DNA of 34,259 nt, taken from NCBI GenBank assembly GCA_021203145.1, contig JAJQBS010000034.1, forward strand, positions 1-34,259. The letters run 5' to 3'. This document shows positions 1 to 7,589 of the stretch, piece by piece (the stretch's first letter is position 1; each line of letters begins with the position of its first letter). The translations under genes were made by a program, and so were the position numbers. The DNA is from Lachnospiraceae bacterium. GTDB lineage: Bacteria; Bacillota; Clostridia; Lachnospirales; Lachnospiraceae. The notes beneath the pieces are model-generated. The model was not told the origin of the DNA and did not search any database. It saw only the letters and a list, made by a program, of their open reading frames with translations.

Positions 1-80
1 GAGGGATTTGAACCCTCGCGCCGCGTAAACGACCTACACCCTTAGCAGGGGCGCCTCTTCAGCCTCTTGAGTACTTCTCC
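1..80 (-). tRNA. tRNA-Ser (anticodon GCU), 3' end cut by window edge
   Basis: On the minus strand the sequence starts with the acceptor strand GGAGAAG and has an anticodon stem-loop with loop CTGCTAA (anticodon GCT at 44-46). A long variable arm follows, as in class II tRNAs, and then a T arm GAGGG-TTCAAAT-CCCTC that ends exactly at position 1. The acceptor 3' strand and CCA lie outside the window. The GCU anticodon and long variable arm make this a serine tRNA reading AGC/AGU codons. A consensus promoter lies about 90 bases upstream. Confidence 0.95.
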
Positions 81-165
81 AGAATCTGAATAACCTTTTG
101 GATGATCTTTCTTTTATTTCTTTCTTACATCTCTTCAAATCCGCGCTCTTTCGCAGCGTTTATTC

Positions 166-194
166 ATTATACTCGCGTGTTTTTCCTTTGTCAA
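166..194 (-). promoter_or_regulatory. Consensus sigma-70 type promoter of the tRNA-Ser gene
   Basis: Minus strand -35 TTGACA (189-194), 17-base spacer, -10 TATAAT (166-171), both perfect matches to the consensus. It lies upstream of and reads toward the tRNA-Ser gene, as expected for a strong stable-RNA promoter. Confidence 0.85.
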
Positions 195-272
195 CAACTA
201 TTTTCGCGTTATCAAAATTTTTTATGGGCAAAATTTTGTCTTTTTCCATTGCGTGACCGTCTGCATTAAGAA

Positions 273-309
273 TTATGGTGGACAGCAGAAACCATTGCCG
301 GCCACCATA
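273..309 (-). terminator. Stem-loop after the racemase gene, possible terminator
   Basis: Inverted arms ATGGTGG and CCACCAT flank about 23 bases, a short distance past the stop codon of the racemase-family gene. There is no long U-run, so this is either a weak terminator or only an RNA 3' end structure. Confidence 0.3.
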
Positions 310-321
310 TGCCATAGAATA

Positions 322-1074
322 TCATACATACTTCCGCGCGATTTTCTCAATCACCTGTGCGTCATAATTATCGACGGCCTTCAGCTTTTTACTTCCCGCC
401 GCGACGGACACCTGCGCCAGGACGCCCATTGCGTCCAGCACGTCAAACTGCGGGAACCGCTTTGCACCAAGCACAGAAAGCTCCGTACAGGCCAGCAAAA
501 ACACAGGCCGCTCCGCCCTTGTCCTTTGCATGACCCGGGCAAGCCGGTCGGAAAGCTCACCCATATTTTCATGAATCCCGGTCTTTATATCATAAATCAG
601 CGAATGAACCTCCTCGCATCCTGCGTCATCCGGATACACAATCTCCAATGAAAAGTGGTTATATTTCTCATACACCTTCGTGCGCACAGTTCCCAGTGTA
701 CCCAGAATACAAACCCGGGACCCCGGACGGGTACACCAGATGTACTCCAATGAAGACTCCAGCATATTGATCACCGGGCAGTCCGATACCGCCTGAATAT
801 CATCGTAAAACGCGTGTGCGGTGTTGCACGGAAGCGCAATCCTGCCAACCTGCAGCAGATTCAGTTCCCTGGCTCCCTCCTGCAGGACCGGAAGCGGATT
901 TTCCTCACTCTGCCCCAGCAGGTAAGCACTCCTGTCTGGAATGCTCGATTTGTTCAGGATCACCATCTCAGGGAAGTCCTGATCCTTCTGTGTCTCGGTG
1001 CTGCCAAGAATCATCCGGAACAGGGTCTCCGTTGCCTCGCTCCCCATCCCGCCTAAAATGCCTAAATCATACAT
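322..1074 (-). CDS. Aspartate/glutamate racemase family protein
   Basis: This 250-residue protein belongs to the PLP-independent Asp/Glu/hydantoin racemase superfamily, which interconverts L- and D-amino acids with two cysteines acting as acid and base. Visible motifs are the N-terminal GILGGMGSEAT, the first catalytic cysteine in LPCNTAH (C83) and the second in ACTELS (C196), spaced as in aspartate racemases of usual length (about 230-250). The ATG is preceded by GGAGGA at a good distance. Aspartate is the likelier substrate because the GGMG-P/S-EAT start is typical of aspartate racemases, but substrate cannot be settled from sequence. Both catalytic cysteines are present, so it is probably active. 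It appears to be transcribed alone and ends upstream of the tRNA-Ser promoter. Confidence 0.88.
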   Translation of the reverse strand: MYDLGILGGMGSEATETLFRMILGSTETQKDQDFPEMVILNKSSIPDRSAYLLGQSEENPLPVLQEGARELNLLQVGRIALPCNTAHAFYDDIQAVSDCPVINMLESSLEYIWCTRPGSRVCILGTLGTVRTKVYEKYNHFSLEIVYPDDAGCEEVHSLIYDIKTGIHENMGELSDRLARVMQRTRAERPVFLLACTELSVLGAKRFPQFDVLDAMGVLAQVSVAAGSKKLKAVDNYDAQVIEKIARKYV

Positions 1075-1325
1075 TGCTGCTTCCTCCGTTTATAACGATC
1101 GCATGCTCGTTTTCATTAACCGTCGGCCGGTGAAACATAGCCCGGCACGCCAATCGCGCAAAATGTTCCGATTCTTTCATGCGCGGCTTTTATTCTATCA
1201 TAGCATAGCCTACGGCCGCAATCAGACTTTAAATACATTGTGTTTCTGGCTCCACCGGCTGTCCATCATTCATAATAGCGCCCCGATCCTGTTCGCTTGT
1301 GAATGCCACAGGTGTTTTTCATGTC

Positions 1326-2719
1326 CTATTGTGCTGTTTCCTGCTGCCAGATGGGCGTCCCGCTTCCCGGTTCCTGCATGTTTGGCCAAATACTCTCCAC
1401 ATACTCATCAGAATAATTGGCATCGATAAATTCCTCCAGCACGTTCTGCGCTTCTTCACCTTCCAGACGATTTACATATCTCGACAGCACGGCGCCGGAT
1501 AACAGCAGATCCGCGACCATCACTACAATGACAGCCCAGGTGGCGACCATGCCGATCGCCGGGGGAATCCTTTCAATCAGGCCGCTGATTAACGGATACA
1601 GGCTCTTCACCCACAGCACGGACAATACGCCCCCAAAAAGACAGAATAAAAGGTTCGTCCTGCCTCCGATGTTGAACATCATGTCACTGTAATCCCAGAA
1701 GGTTCTGCCGAACACAAACTCGGAAATGACGCTGCATGTATACTCATAAACGCCCCATAAAACAGCGCCGGAAAGGAATACAAAACGATCCTCCCGGTTC
1801 GCCAGCCTCCGCGTGACTATCGTAATAATCACAGCGCCGCAGCCCCACACGATTGAAAATGTGCCGTAAATCACGCTGGTACGGCTCATCCAGACTCCGG
1901 TTGTCGCCCACACAAATACCGTCTCAAACAAATCTCCGATAAACGCCCAGATAATAAAAATCCAGAGCAGCTTATTCAGACAGAGTCCCTTCGCGAAGAC
2001 ATATCTGCCGGAACGAATGTCCTCCCGCTCTCCCATTCCCGGGTAAGCACGTTCTAAACGTTTCCAGACCGCGTTGCAAAGCCGGTTGCCCAGATTTTCC
2101 TCGGACATGGCCTTTGCAATCTCCTCTCGCGTCCTGGCTGTTCCGGACTTTTTACCGCTTTTTTCCCTCTTTTTCTCTCTGGACTCTCTGCGCCGTCTCA
2201 TTTCACCGGCATAAATGACTGAAACCATATCCAGCAGCAGCATCCCCAAAAGTACCAGACCCACGATTTGCAAAAGCCAGAGCGGCAGCAGTCTGACAAA
2301 TGTAAAAACGAAGGGATGCAGCAGCTTGATCATTACCAGAATCACCGCCGATTTTGCAAGTGCCACCGTGGTGCCCTTCAGCTCCCCGCCAAATAGCGTA
2401 TCCCTCTCATACTGCGAAAGTCTGCGGTGCAGCAGGCGATGCGCCATATCGCTCGTTACAAAATCCGCCACCGACACGGCCACAAGCGTGATGATATACT
2501 GCATCAATAAATTAAGAAAGCTCAGCTCCTCCCCGACCGTCGGCAGCACCAGGATCAGTATGTCAGCCATAATCCCGTATTTCGGGCAGAGCGGCATATT
2601 AAAAAAACCCCGGTTGCAGAATTTGCGCCTGGTCACGGAGGTGATGACAACCTCGCCCACCCAGCCCATAAAGCCATAAATCAGGAAAAAATTAATAGCT
2701 CTGTGTATGAATATTCCAT
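1326..2719 (-). CDS. DUF1113/putative ABC-transporter type IV membrane protein, apparent frameshift near start
   Basis: This polytopic membrane protein has two copies of a GW-x-x-E type unit: an N-terminal FLIYGFMGWVGE followed by NRGFF and PLCPKYG, and a second FIIWAFIGDLFE half. That pattern fits the PF06541 family found in Firmicutes, whose function is not established. A charged cytoplasmic linker rich in Arg/Lys/Glu lies between the halves. The open frame runs upstream to a GTG at 2787-2789 with no ribosome binding site. A far better start is the ATG at 2717-2719, with GAAGGA at 2726-2731, giving the family-like MEYSYTELLIF. That frame joins the long frame only if one base is added in the six-A run at 2686-2691 (plus strand), so either a sequencing error or a real frameshift is present. 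Transport activity is not shown for this family. Confidence 0.72.
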
Positions 2720-2803
2720 CGTATATCCTTCGCCTGCAAGCAATGTCCGGCCGCTCAGTCCAAAATTCATGACCTGAGATACAACCCACTAAAATAAAAT
2801 TTA

Positions 2804-2852
2804 GCCGTTCGGCTCATATTTACTCACTATAATATAAACTAAGCTGAACGGC
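2804..2852. promoter_or_regulatory. Inverted repeat overlapping the promoter of the DUF1113-family gene (candidate operator)
   Basis: Two 11-base arms, GCCGTTCGGCT and AGCTGAACGGC, pair with one mismatch across 27 bases. One arm lies inside the -35/-10 spacer and the other just downstream of the -10. This placement suits a repressor site. The binding protein is unknown. Confidence 0.4.
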
Positions 2853-2860
2853 AAAGTCAA
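2831..2860 (-). promoter_or_regulatory. Promoter of the DUF1113-family membrane protein gene
   Basis: Minus strand -35 TTGACT (2855-2860), 18-base spacer, -10 TATATT (2831-2836), about 110 bases upstream of the preferred ATG at 2719. Confidence 0.6.
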
Positions 2861-3036
2861 GTGCTTATGTCATGATTGGATCCTATTCGTATTTTAAGTG
2901 CCGTCTAAAAGCGTGTACAGATAATTCAGGTAATCCTTTTCGCCTTCAATCAAAAGATTGCTCATCTCCTATGGAAAAACTAAATTTTCAAAAAAATATT
3001 TATCCAGACATGGGTGAAATATGTTGTTAGCTTTGG
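2861..3036. other. Intergenic stretch with one doubtful 23-codon ORF
   Basis: Between the promoter at 2831-2860 and the Uma2 pseudogene there is no convincing gene. A minus-strand mini-ORF at 2894-2965 could encode 23 residues starting MSNLLIEGEKDYL, but its AGGAG lies too close to the ATG. It may be a decayed gene fragment. Confidence 0.3.
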
Positions 3037-3320
3037 TCACATAGTGTCATACAGCGGACGTATCCGGTCATAAATCCGCGCGAAATCCACCTTACAGTCC
3101 CCGCCGTAAATGCCGACCGGCACTTCATCTTCAAATCCATAGACTGTCGCAAAATCGCTCTTTTCGAACTCATAGACGAAAATACTCTTCTGCTTCGGGT
3201 CGATTATCCAGTATTCGTGAACGCCCGCTATTTTATATTTTGCAAGTTTCAGATTTCGATCCTTCTTTGCTCCTGCTCCTCGTTTTGTCCGACTGTATTT
3301 GCTTTATTTTCTCTTTGCAT
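3037..3320 (-). pseudogene. Internally deleted, frameshifted Uma2-family (DUF820) pseudogene
   Basis: The 3' part (3037-3270) encodes a C-terminal tail nearly identical to that of the intact Uma2 gene at 16881-17729, including EYWIIDPK, FEKSDFATVYGFEDE and the last residues RPLYDTM before the stop. The 5' end keeps a start resembling the intact paralog (MQRENKANT versus MKENKVNAA). About 570 bases between them are missing and the two parts are in different frames, with a stop at the joint. The central nuclease-like core (PDVLIVCD, APDLVVEVLSPS in the paralog) is gone. The similarity continues upstream of the gene to about 3490, so a whole gene with its flank was once duplicated. It cannot make a functional protein. 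Confidence 0.85.
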
Positions 3321-3531
3321 CTTCTTCCCTCCATCATAAATTCGCTGAGCATTTGAATAATCATTTCCCAAATGCAAAGCCCTTTTCAATATTATGTGCA
3401 TTTGCAACTATTTTATTTAAATAGATAATACCACAGTTTCTTTTTTGATGCAAGTGTTTTCTCTTATTGTATTTTCTGCTTATGTGATATTTGTGTTTTG
3501 TCCTGTCTCCAAAAAGAAGCAATAGTTTTAC
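3321..3531. other. AT-rich flank shared with the upstream region of the intact Uma2 paralog
   Basis: The stretch around 3390-3490 aligns with 17824-17930: both have TATGTGCA-TTGCA, AATACCACA and TTTTCTCTTATTGT followed by CTTATGTGATA. It is the old 5' flank of the duplicated Uma2 gene and ends just before the pyrG promoter. No gene is seen here. Confidence 0.6.
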
Positions 3532-3560
3532 TTGATTCCAAAAGTGGAATCGACTATAAT
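3532..3560 (+). promoter_or_regulatory. pyrG promoter
   Basis: -35 TTGATT (3532-3537), 17-base spacer, perfect -10 TATAAT (3555-3560). Transcription would start near 3567, giving a leader of about 33 bases before the ATG. The leader is too short for a terminator hairpin, and no GGGC initial run is seen, so the reiterative-transcription attenuation known for Bacillus pyrG is not evident. Confidence 0.75.
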
Positions 3561-3599
3561 GATTTTCAGTTTATTGAAATGCAGCAAAGGGAGGATACC

Positions 3600-5219
3600 A
3601 TGCCAGTAAAATACGTTTTTGTCACCGGCGGCGTCGTTTCCGGACTTGGAAAGGGCATTACCGCAGCCTCGCTCGGCCGTCTTCTGAAGGCCAGAGGCTA
3701 CAAGGTCACCATGCAGAAGCTTGACCCCTATATTAATATCGACCCCGGCACGATGAATCCGATCCAGCACGGAGAGGTGTTTGTTACCGACGACGGCGCG
3801 GAGACGGACCTCGACCTGGGGCATTACGAGCGTTTTATCGATGAGAGCCTGAATAAAAATTCCAACGTGACCACCGGCAAGATTTACTGGTCCGTCCTGC
3901 AGAAGGAACGACGCGGGGACTATGGCGGCGGTACGGTCCAGGTCATCCCGCATATTACCAATGAGATCAAGAGCCGCTTTTTCCGCGACTTTACGACTGA
4001 CGCCACGCAGATCGCGATTATTGAGGTCGGCGGCACAGTCGGCGATATTGAAAGCCAGCCATTCCTGGAGGCGATCCGCCAGTTCCAGCATGAGATCGGC
4101 CATGAGAACGCGATCCTGATCCATGTCACGCTGATTCCATATCTGCGCGCGTCGGGCGAGCTGAAGACGAAGCCGACGCAGGCCAGCGTCAAGGAGCTGC
4201 AGGGCATCGGCATCTGGCCGGATATCATTGTGTGCCGCTCCGAGCATCCTCTGAATAAACAGATCAAGGACAAGATCGCCCTGTTCTGCAACGTTCCGAG
4301 CTCTCATGTCCTTCAGAATCTGGATGTGGAATACCTGTATGAGGCGCCGCTCGCGATGGAGCAGGAAAATCTGGCGCAGGTGACCTGCGAATGCCTGCAC
4401 CTTGACTGCCCCGACCCGGATCTGGCAGACTGGAAAGAGATGGTGGCCGCGCTGCGCTCTCCCACACATGAGGTAGAGGTCGCACTGGTGGGCAAATATA
4501 TCCAGCTCCACGACGCCTACATCAGCGTAGTCGAGGCGCTCAAGCACGGCGGCATCGCGACCCACGCGACAGTCAATATCTGCTGGATCAATTCTGAGGA
4601 CGTCACCCGGGAAAATGCGGGTGAGCTGCTCGCGGGCGCGGATGGCATCCTGGTACCGGGCGGCTTCGGCGACCGCGGCATTGAGGGAAAGATCGAAGCC
4701 ATCCGCTACGCCCGCCTGAACAAAATTCCGTACCTTGGCCTGTGCCTCGGCCTCCAGCTCGCCATCGTAGAATACGCGCGCAATGTAATCGGCCTGGACG
4801 GCGCGCACAGCATCGAGCTGGATCCGCAGACAAAATATCCGGTCATCGCACTGATGCCGGATCAAAATGGCGTGGAAGATATCGGAGGTACCCTGCGCCT
4901 GGGCTCCTATCCCTGCGTGCTTGACAAGACAACGAAAGCCTACGAGCTCTACGGCACGGAGGAGATCCATGAACGCCACCGCCATCGCTACGAGGTCAAC
5001 AATGATTTCCGCCAGCCCCTTGAGCAGCACGGCATGACCCTCTCCGGACTCTCCCCGGACCGCCGCATTGTTGAGATGATCGAGCTGAAGGATCACCCGT
5101 TCTTTATCGCGACGCAGGCGCACCCGGAGCTAAAATCCCGGCCCAACCGCCCGCATCCGCTGTTCCGCGGCTTTATCGAGGCCGCCGGGGAGTATCACAA
5201 CAAATCCATAGCATTATAA
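3600..5219 (+). CDS. pyrG: CTP synthase (glutamine-hydrolysing)
   Basis: CTP synthase makes CTP from UTP, ATP and glutamine, the last step of de novo pyrimidine nucleotide synthesis in the cytoplasm. The 539-residue length is normal. The N-terminal synthase domain starts [16 protein letters not shown] (ATP-binding loop) and contains the family signature [13 protein letters not shown]. The C-terminal class I glutamine amidotransferase domain has GGFGDRG, the nucleophile Cys382 in LGLCLGLQ and the His-x-Glu pair in [10 protein letters not shown]. The start at 3600 is chosen because GGGAGG (3589-3594) sits 5 bases upstream and MPVKYVF matches the family start; an in-frame ATG at 3498 lies upstream of the promoter. 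An Uma2-family gene follows after 31 bases and is probably cotranscribed. Confidence 0.97.
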   Translation: MPVKYVFVTGGVVSGLGKGITAASLGRLLKARGYKVTMQKLDPYINIDPGTMNPIQHGEVFVTDDGAETDLDLGHYERFIDESLNKNSNVTTGKIYWSVLQKERRGDYGGGTVQVIPHITNEIKSRFFRDFTTDATQIAIIEVGGTVGDIESQPFLEAIRQFQHEIGHENAILIHVTLIPYLRASGELKTKPTQASVKELQGIGIWPDIIVCRSEHPLNKQIKDKIALFCNVPSSHVLQNLDVEYLYEAPLAMEQENLAQVTCECLHLDCPDPDLADWKEMVAALRSPTHEVEVALVGKYIQLHDAYISVVEALKHGGIATHATVNICWINSEDVTRENAGELLAGADGILVPGGFGDRGIEGKIEAIRYARLNKIPYLGLCLGLQLAIVEYARNVIGLDGAHSIELDPQTKYPVIALMPDQNGVEDIGGTLRLGSYPCVLDKTTKAYELYGTEEIHERHRHRYEVNNDFRQPLEQHGMTLSGLSPDRRIVEMIELKDHPFFIATQAHPELKSRPNRPHPLFRGFIEAAGEYHNKSIAL

Positions 5220-5250
5220 TTTACAATCATCACTCAGAAAGGAGGATCCT

Positions 5251-5808
5251 ATGCCAGCCCTGCAGCCACAGCCAGAGTTTATGACTTTGAAACAATATGA
5301 ATCACTCCCGGAAGGCGTCCGGGTCGAAGTCTTTGACGGCATACCCTATAATATGGCCAGCCCGTCTCAGATCCACCAGACAATCTTAACAGAGCTTCTC
5401 GTGTTACTGCGCGATTATATTCGGAAGAAGGGCGGTAAATGCTCCGTCTTTCCTGCACCCTTTGATACGGTTTTAAACGACAGCCCGCTTCTGGTCGTGC
5501 AGCCGGATATCCTGGTCGTATGTGACAAGGACAAGCTTGACGGCAAGTGCTGCAACGGCGCACCGGATTTTATTATCGAAATTACATCCCCGGGAAATTC
5601 GTCGGACGATTATATCCGTAAGCTGTACTATTATCAGAAGTACGGTGTCCGGGAATACTGGATTGTCGATCCCGAGCGCCGCATCGTATCCGTTAATTAC
5701 TTTGAAGGCGACCTGATCAATGTCACCTACTCCTTCGCCTCCACTATAAAGGTCAATATTTATGGCGATCTGCTGATTGATTTTGCGGAACTGATGGCCG
5801 GGATATGA
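5251..5808 (+). CDS. Uma2-family (DUF820) putative PD-(D/E)XK nuclease-fold protein
   Basis: This 185-residue protein has the complete Uma2 layout: the N-terminal MTLKQYESLPEG and VEVFDG, then VQPDILVVCD, the core motif APDFIIEITSPGNSS and the tail YGVREYWIVDPE. The Asp, Glu and downstream residues fit a PD-(D/E)XK nuclease fold. Family members are common in multiple copies in Cyanobacteria and Firmicutes, and their biological role is unknown; 'restriction endonuclease' in databases rests on fold only. It has a very strong AAAGGAGG at 5238-5245, 5 bases before the ATG, and lies 31 bases after pyrG, so it probably shares that transcript. A remnant of a close paralog's 3' end lies at 18025-18099. 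The neighbouring minus-strand Uma2 genes belong to a different subgroup. Confidence 0.85.
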   Translation: MPALQPQPEFMTLKQYESLPEGVRVEVFDGIPYNMASPSQIHQTILTELLVLLRDYIRKKGGKCSVFPAPFDTVLNDSPLLVVQPDILVVCDKDKLDGKCCNGAPDFIIEITSPGNSSDDYIRKLYYYQKYGVREYWIVDPERRIVSVNYFEGDLINVTYSFASTIKVNIYGDLLIDFAELMAGI

Positions 5809-5817
5809 GCTTCCATC

Positions 5818-5865
5818 GGATAGGGGAACGCTTTTCCCCTATCCGCCGCGGGGCGCCCCCGGCGG
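5818..5865 (+). terminator. Tandem stem-loops ending the pyrG-Uma2 transcript
   Basis: A first perfect hairpin (GGATAGGGG / CCCCTATCC, 5818-5844) is followed by a second GC-rich one (CCGCCG-GGGG / CCCCCGGCGG, 5843-5865) and then a T-rich TTCTTCTGTTTT. They lie 10 bases past the stop codon and form a plausible intrinsic terminator. Anti-sense reading from the sulfatase-maturase gene could also stop here. Confidence 0.65.
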
Positions 5866-6037
5866 TTCTTCTGTTTTCTCCCTGAAATTTCAAAGCATGA
5901 TTCAGGTAAGCCGTTTTCTAAAGATAGCGTAATAACAGTTCCATTCAAAATCGTCTCTGATCACAAGATTCCGGGCGCAAGGCAAGAACACCGATGAGTT
6001 CTATTTTCTTTGAGCCCCTGACTTAGTTGTCTGATAC

Positions 6038-7300
6038 TTATTCGTCAGCATCCAGCTCCTTCATCAATTCTTCTACAGAAGAACAAATCTCTTCGAGGCA
6101 GGCTTCGAAGAACATCCGATAGCTTTCACAGAAACGATTTTCCCAGGCTCCGGCGGACGGATTGTAATCCCGGCAGCGCTGACATCCACCCTTGCAAATC
6201 CAGTGAAACTGGCAGGAGCGGCAGGCGTCTGTAAGCTGATACGAGCGCTCGATGAAATGGATATCGCGGCGTTTTTGCTGAATTTGTGCAAAGCTGTTTT
6301 CGTTAAAGTTTCCGATCAGATACTTATCAAGCATATAGAAATCGCATGGATAGACATCGCCATTGGCTTCCACGGCCTGCTGAATGCTGCAGATACCCTG
6401 CCGGTCGCAGGAGACACCCCGACGATCGTTGGCAATTGCGACATAGTCTTCGAGCGGTTGGACAAAGAGCGCATGTCCGGTTTTAAGATCTTTATTCCAG
6501 AGACGGAACAGGTCGATCAGAAACTGCCCGTAAAGTTTTGGGGGGAGTGACCATGGCTGTGTTTGATCGTGTGCCGATGCCCCCGCTGCATCGGCACTAC
6601 GAATATCATCAGGTGAGTCAACAGGTGTATAACTAAATGCATCGCAATGCTCATCATTATTCAGGTTATTAGTCTTGCTGCTAAACGCATTATCAGTCAC
6701 GTCATCAAGCGGATCGAGGCAGGCGATATATTGCTGGTATGACCATCCCATTTTTTTATAATAAGAATAAATCGCTTCAATATTTTCTGCAATCTGAGGT
6801 GTGACTACGGTAAGAATGTTGTATGGGACAGTAAACTGATCCAGTAATTTCGCAGCGCGGATCACCTGCTCGAACGTGCCGCTGCCTGATGCGTCTGTCC
6901 GCCAGAGGTCATGAATTTCCCTGATTCCATCAATCGATAACCCAACCAGAAACTGATGTTCGGCAAAAAAACGGCACCACTGCTCATTGATCAGCAAACC
7001 ATTTGTCTGGATCGCATTGTAAACAGAAATGCCTTTTTTGTTGTATTTTTTCTGAAATTCAAGAACCTTTTCAAAAAACGGAATTCCTGCAAGGGTTGGC
7101 TCACCACCCTGGAACAGATAGTGGATGGCGCCGTCCGCATTCAGGAGCGTCTTGCGGATGACATTTTTCAGTGTGGAGTCCGACATGATTTCGCGGGAAG
7201 GCTGCGCGCGGCGGCTGATTTCGTCACGGTAAAAGCAGTAGCTGCAGTTCATGTTACAAAGGCCGGATGCGGGCTTGATCAGAACAGAAACAGGCGGCAT
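6038..7300 (-). CDS. Anaerobic sulfatase-maturating enzyme (radical SAM/SPASM)
   Basis: anSMEs oxidise a Cys or Ser in the sulfatase active site to formylglycine using S-adenosylmethionine and three 4Fe-4S clusters in the cytoplasm. The radical SAM cluster motif is C15-x3-C19-x2-C22 after SVLIKPASGL, followed by QGGEPTL. The SPASM region carries C298, C304, C319, C360, C363, C369, C373, C376 and C391, with the typical ICKGGCQRCRDY. At 420 residues it is about 50 longer than usual. The extra part is a polar, Asn/Asp/Ser-rich insert at about 199-250, just after YQQYIACLDPL. The ATG has AGAAGGAA upstream. It is divergent from a Cys-type sulfatase gene, which is probably its substrate. Confidence 0.93.
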   Translation of the reverse strand: MPPVSVLIKPASGLCNMNCSYCFYRDEISRRAQPSREIMSDSTLKNVIRKTLLNADGAIHYLFQGGEPTLAGIPFFEKVLEFQKKYNKKGISVYNAIQTNGLLINEQWCRFFAEHQFLVGLSIDGIREIHDLWRTDASGSGTFEQVIRAAKLLDQFTVPYNILTVVTPQIAENIEAIYSYYKKMGWSYQQYIACLDPLDDVTDNAFSSKTNNLNNDEHCDAFSYTPVDSPDDIRSADAAGASAHDQTQPWSLPPKLYGQFLIDLFRLWNKDLKTGHALFVQPLEDYVAIANDRRGVSCDRQGICSIQQAVEANGDVYPCDFYMLDKYLIGNFNENSFAQIQQKRRDIHFIERSYQLTDACRSCQFHWICKGGCQRCRDYNPSAGAWENRFCESYRMFFEACLEEICSSVEELMKELDADE

Positions 7301-7353
7301 AGAGATTCCTTCTTTCCGGGAGATGCAGATATCCTGTGATAGTTACCGACATC

Positions 7354-7382
7354 ATTTTGAAGGATTTCCAGGTATTTGTCAA
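7354..7382 (-). promoter_or_regulatory. Promoter of the sulfatase-maturase gene
   Basis: Minus strand -35 TTGACA (7377-7382), 17-base spacer, -10 CAAAAT (7354-7359), about 55 bases upstream of the ATG at 7300. It is back to back with the sulfatase promoter, 25 bases apart, so one regulator could act on both. Confidence 0.55.
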
Positions 7383-7406
7383 GAGTGGAGCAGATGCGAA
7401 TTAACA

Positions 7407-7435
7407 TTGCATTTTTTGCTTCTGGAATGTATAAT
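7407..7435 (+). promoter_or_regulatory. Promoter of the sulfatase gene
   Basis: -35 TTGCAT (7407-7412), 17-base spacer, perfect -10 TATAAT (7430-7435). It would give a 5' leader of about 150 bases before the GTG at 7590. No riboswitch was recognised in the leader. Confidence 0.65.
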
Positions 7436-7589
7436 GTGACAAAAACCGTGAAGCAGTAGCAGGTGTACGTTAGCACCGTTGACTTCCGGGATGTTATGAG
7501 AAATGATAAGCGTTTTTTCTCATATAGCGATTTGAACGATAAATGGGACACAAGAAAAAGGCAGGGATGAAAAAAGGAGGGATAATCAG

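Noticed and set aside
1..80. tRNA-Ser gene as an integration site of a mobile element
   Set aside because: Its 3' end is outside the window, and no integrase or direct repeat of the visible tRNA part was found here.
3528..5123. Long open frame of 531 codons on the minus strand opposite pyrG
   Set aside because: It lies entirely within pyrG, has no family-like motifs or ribosome binding site, and is explained by the GC-biased codon use of pyrG.
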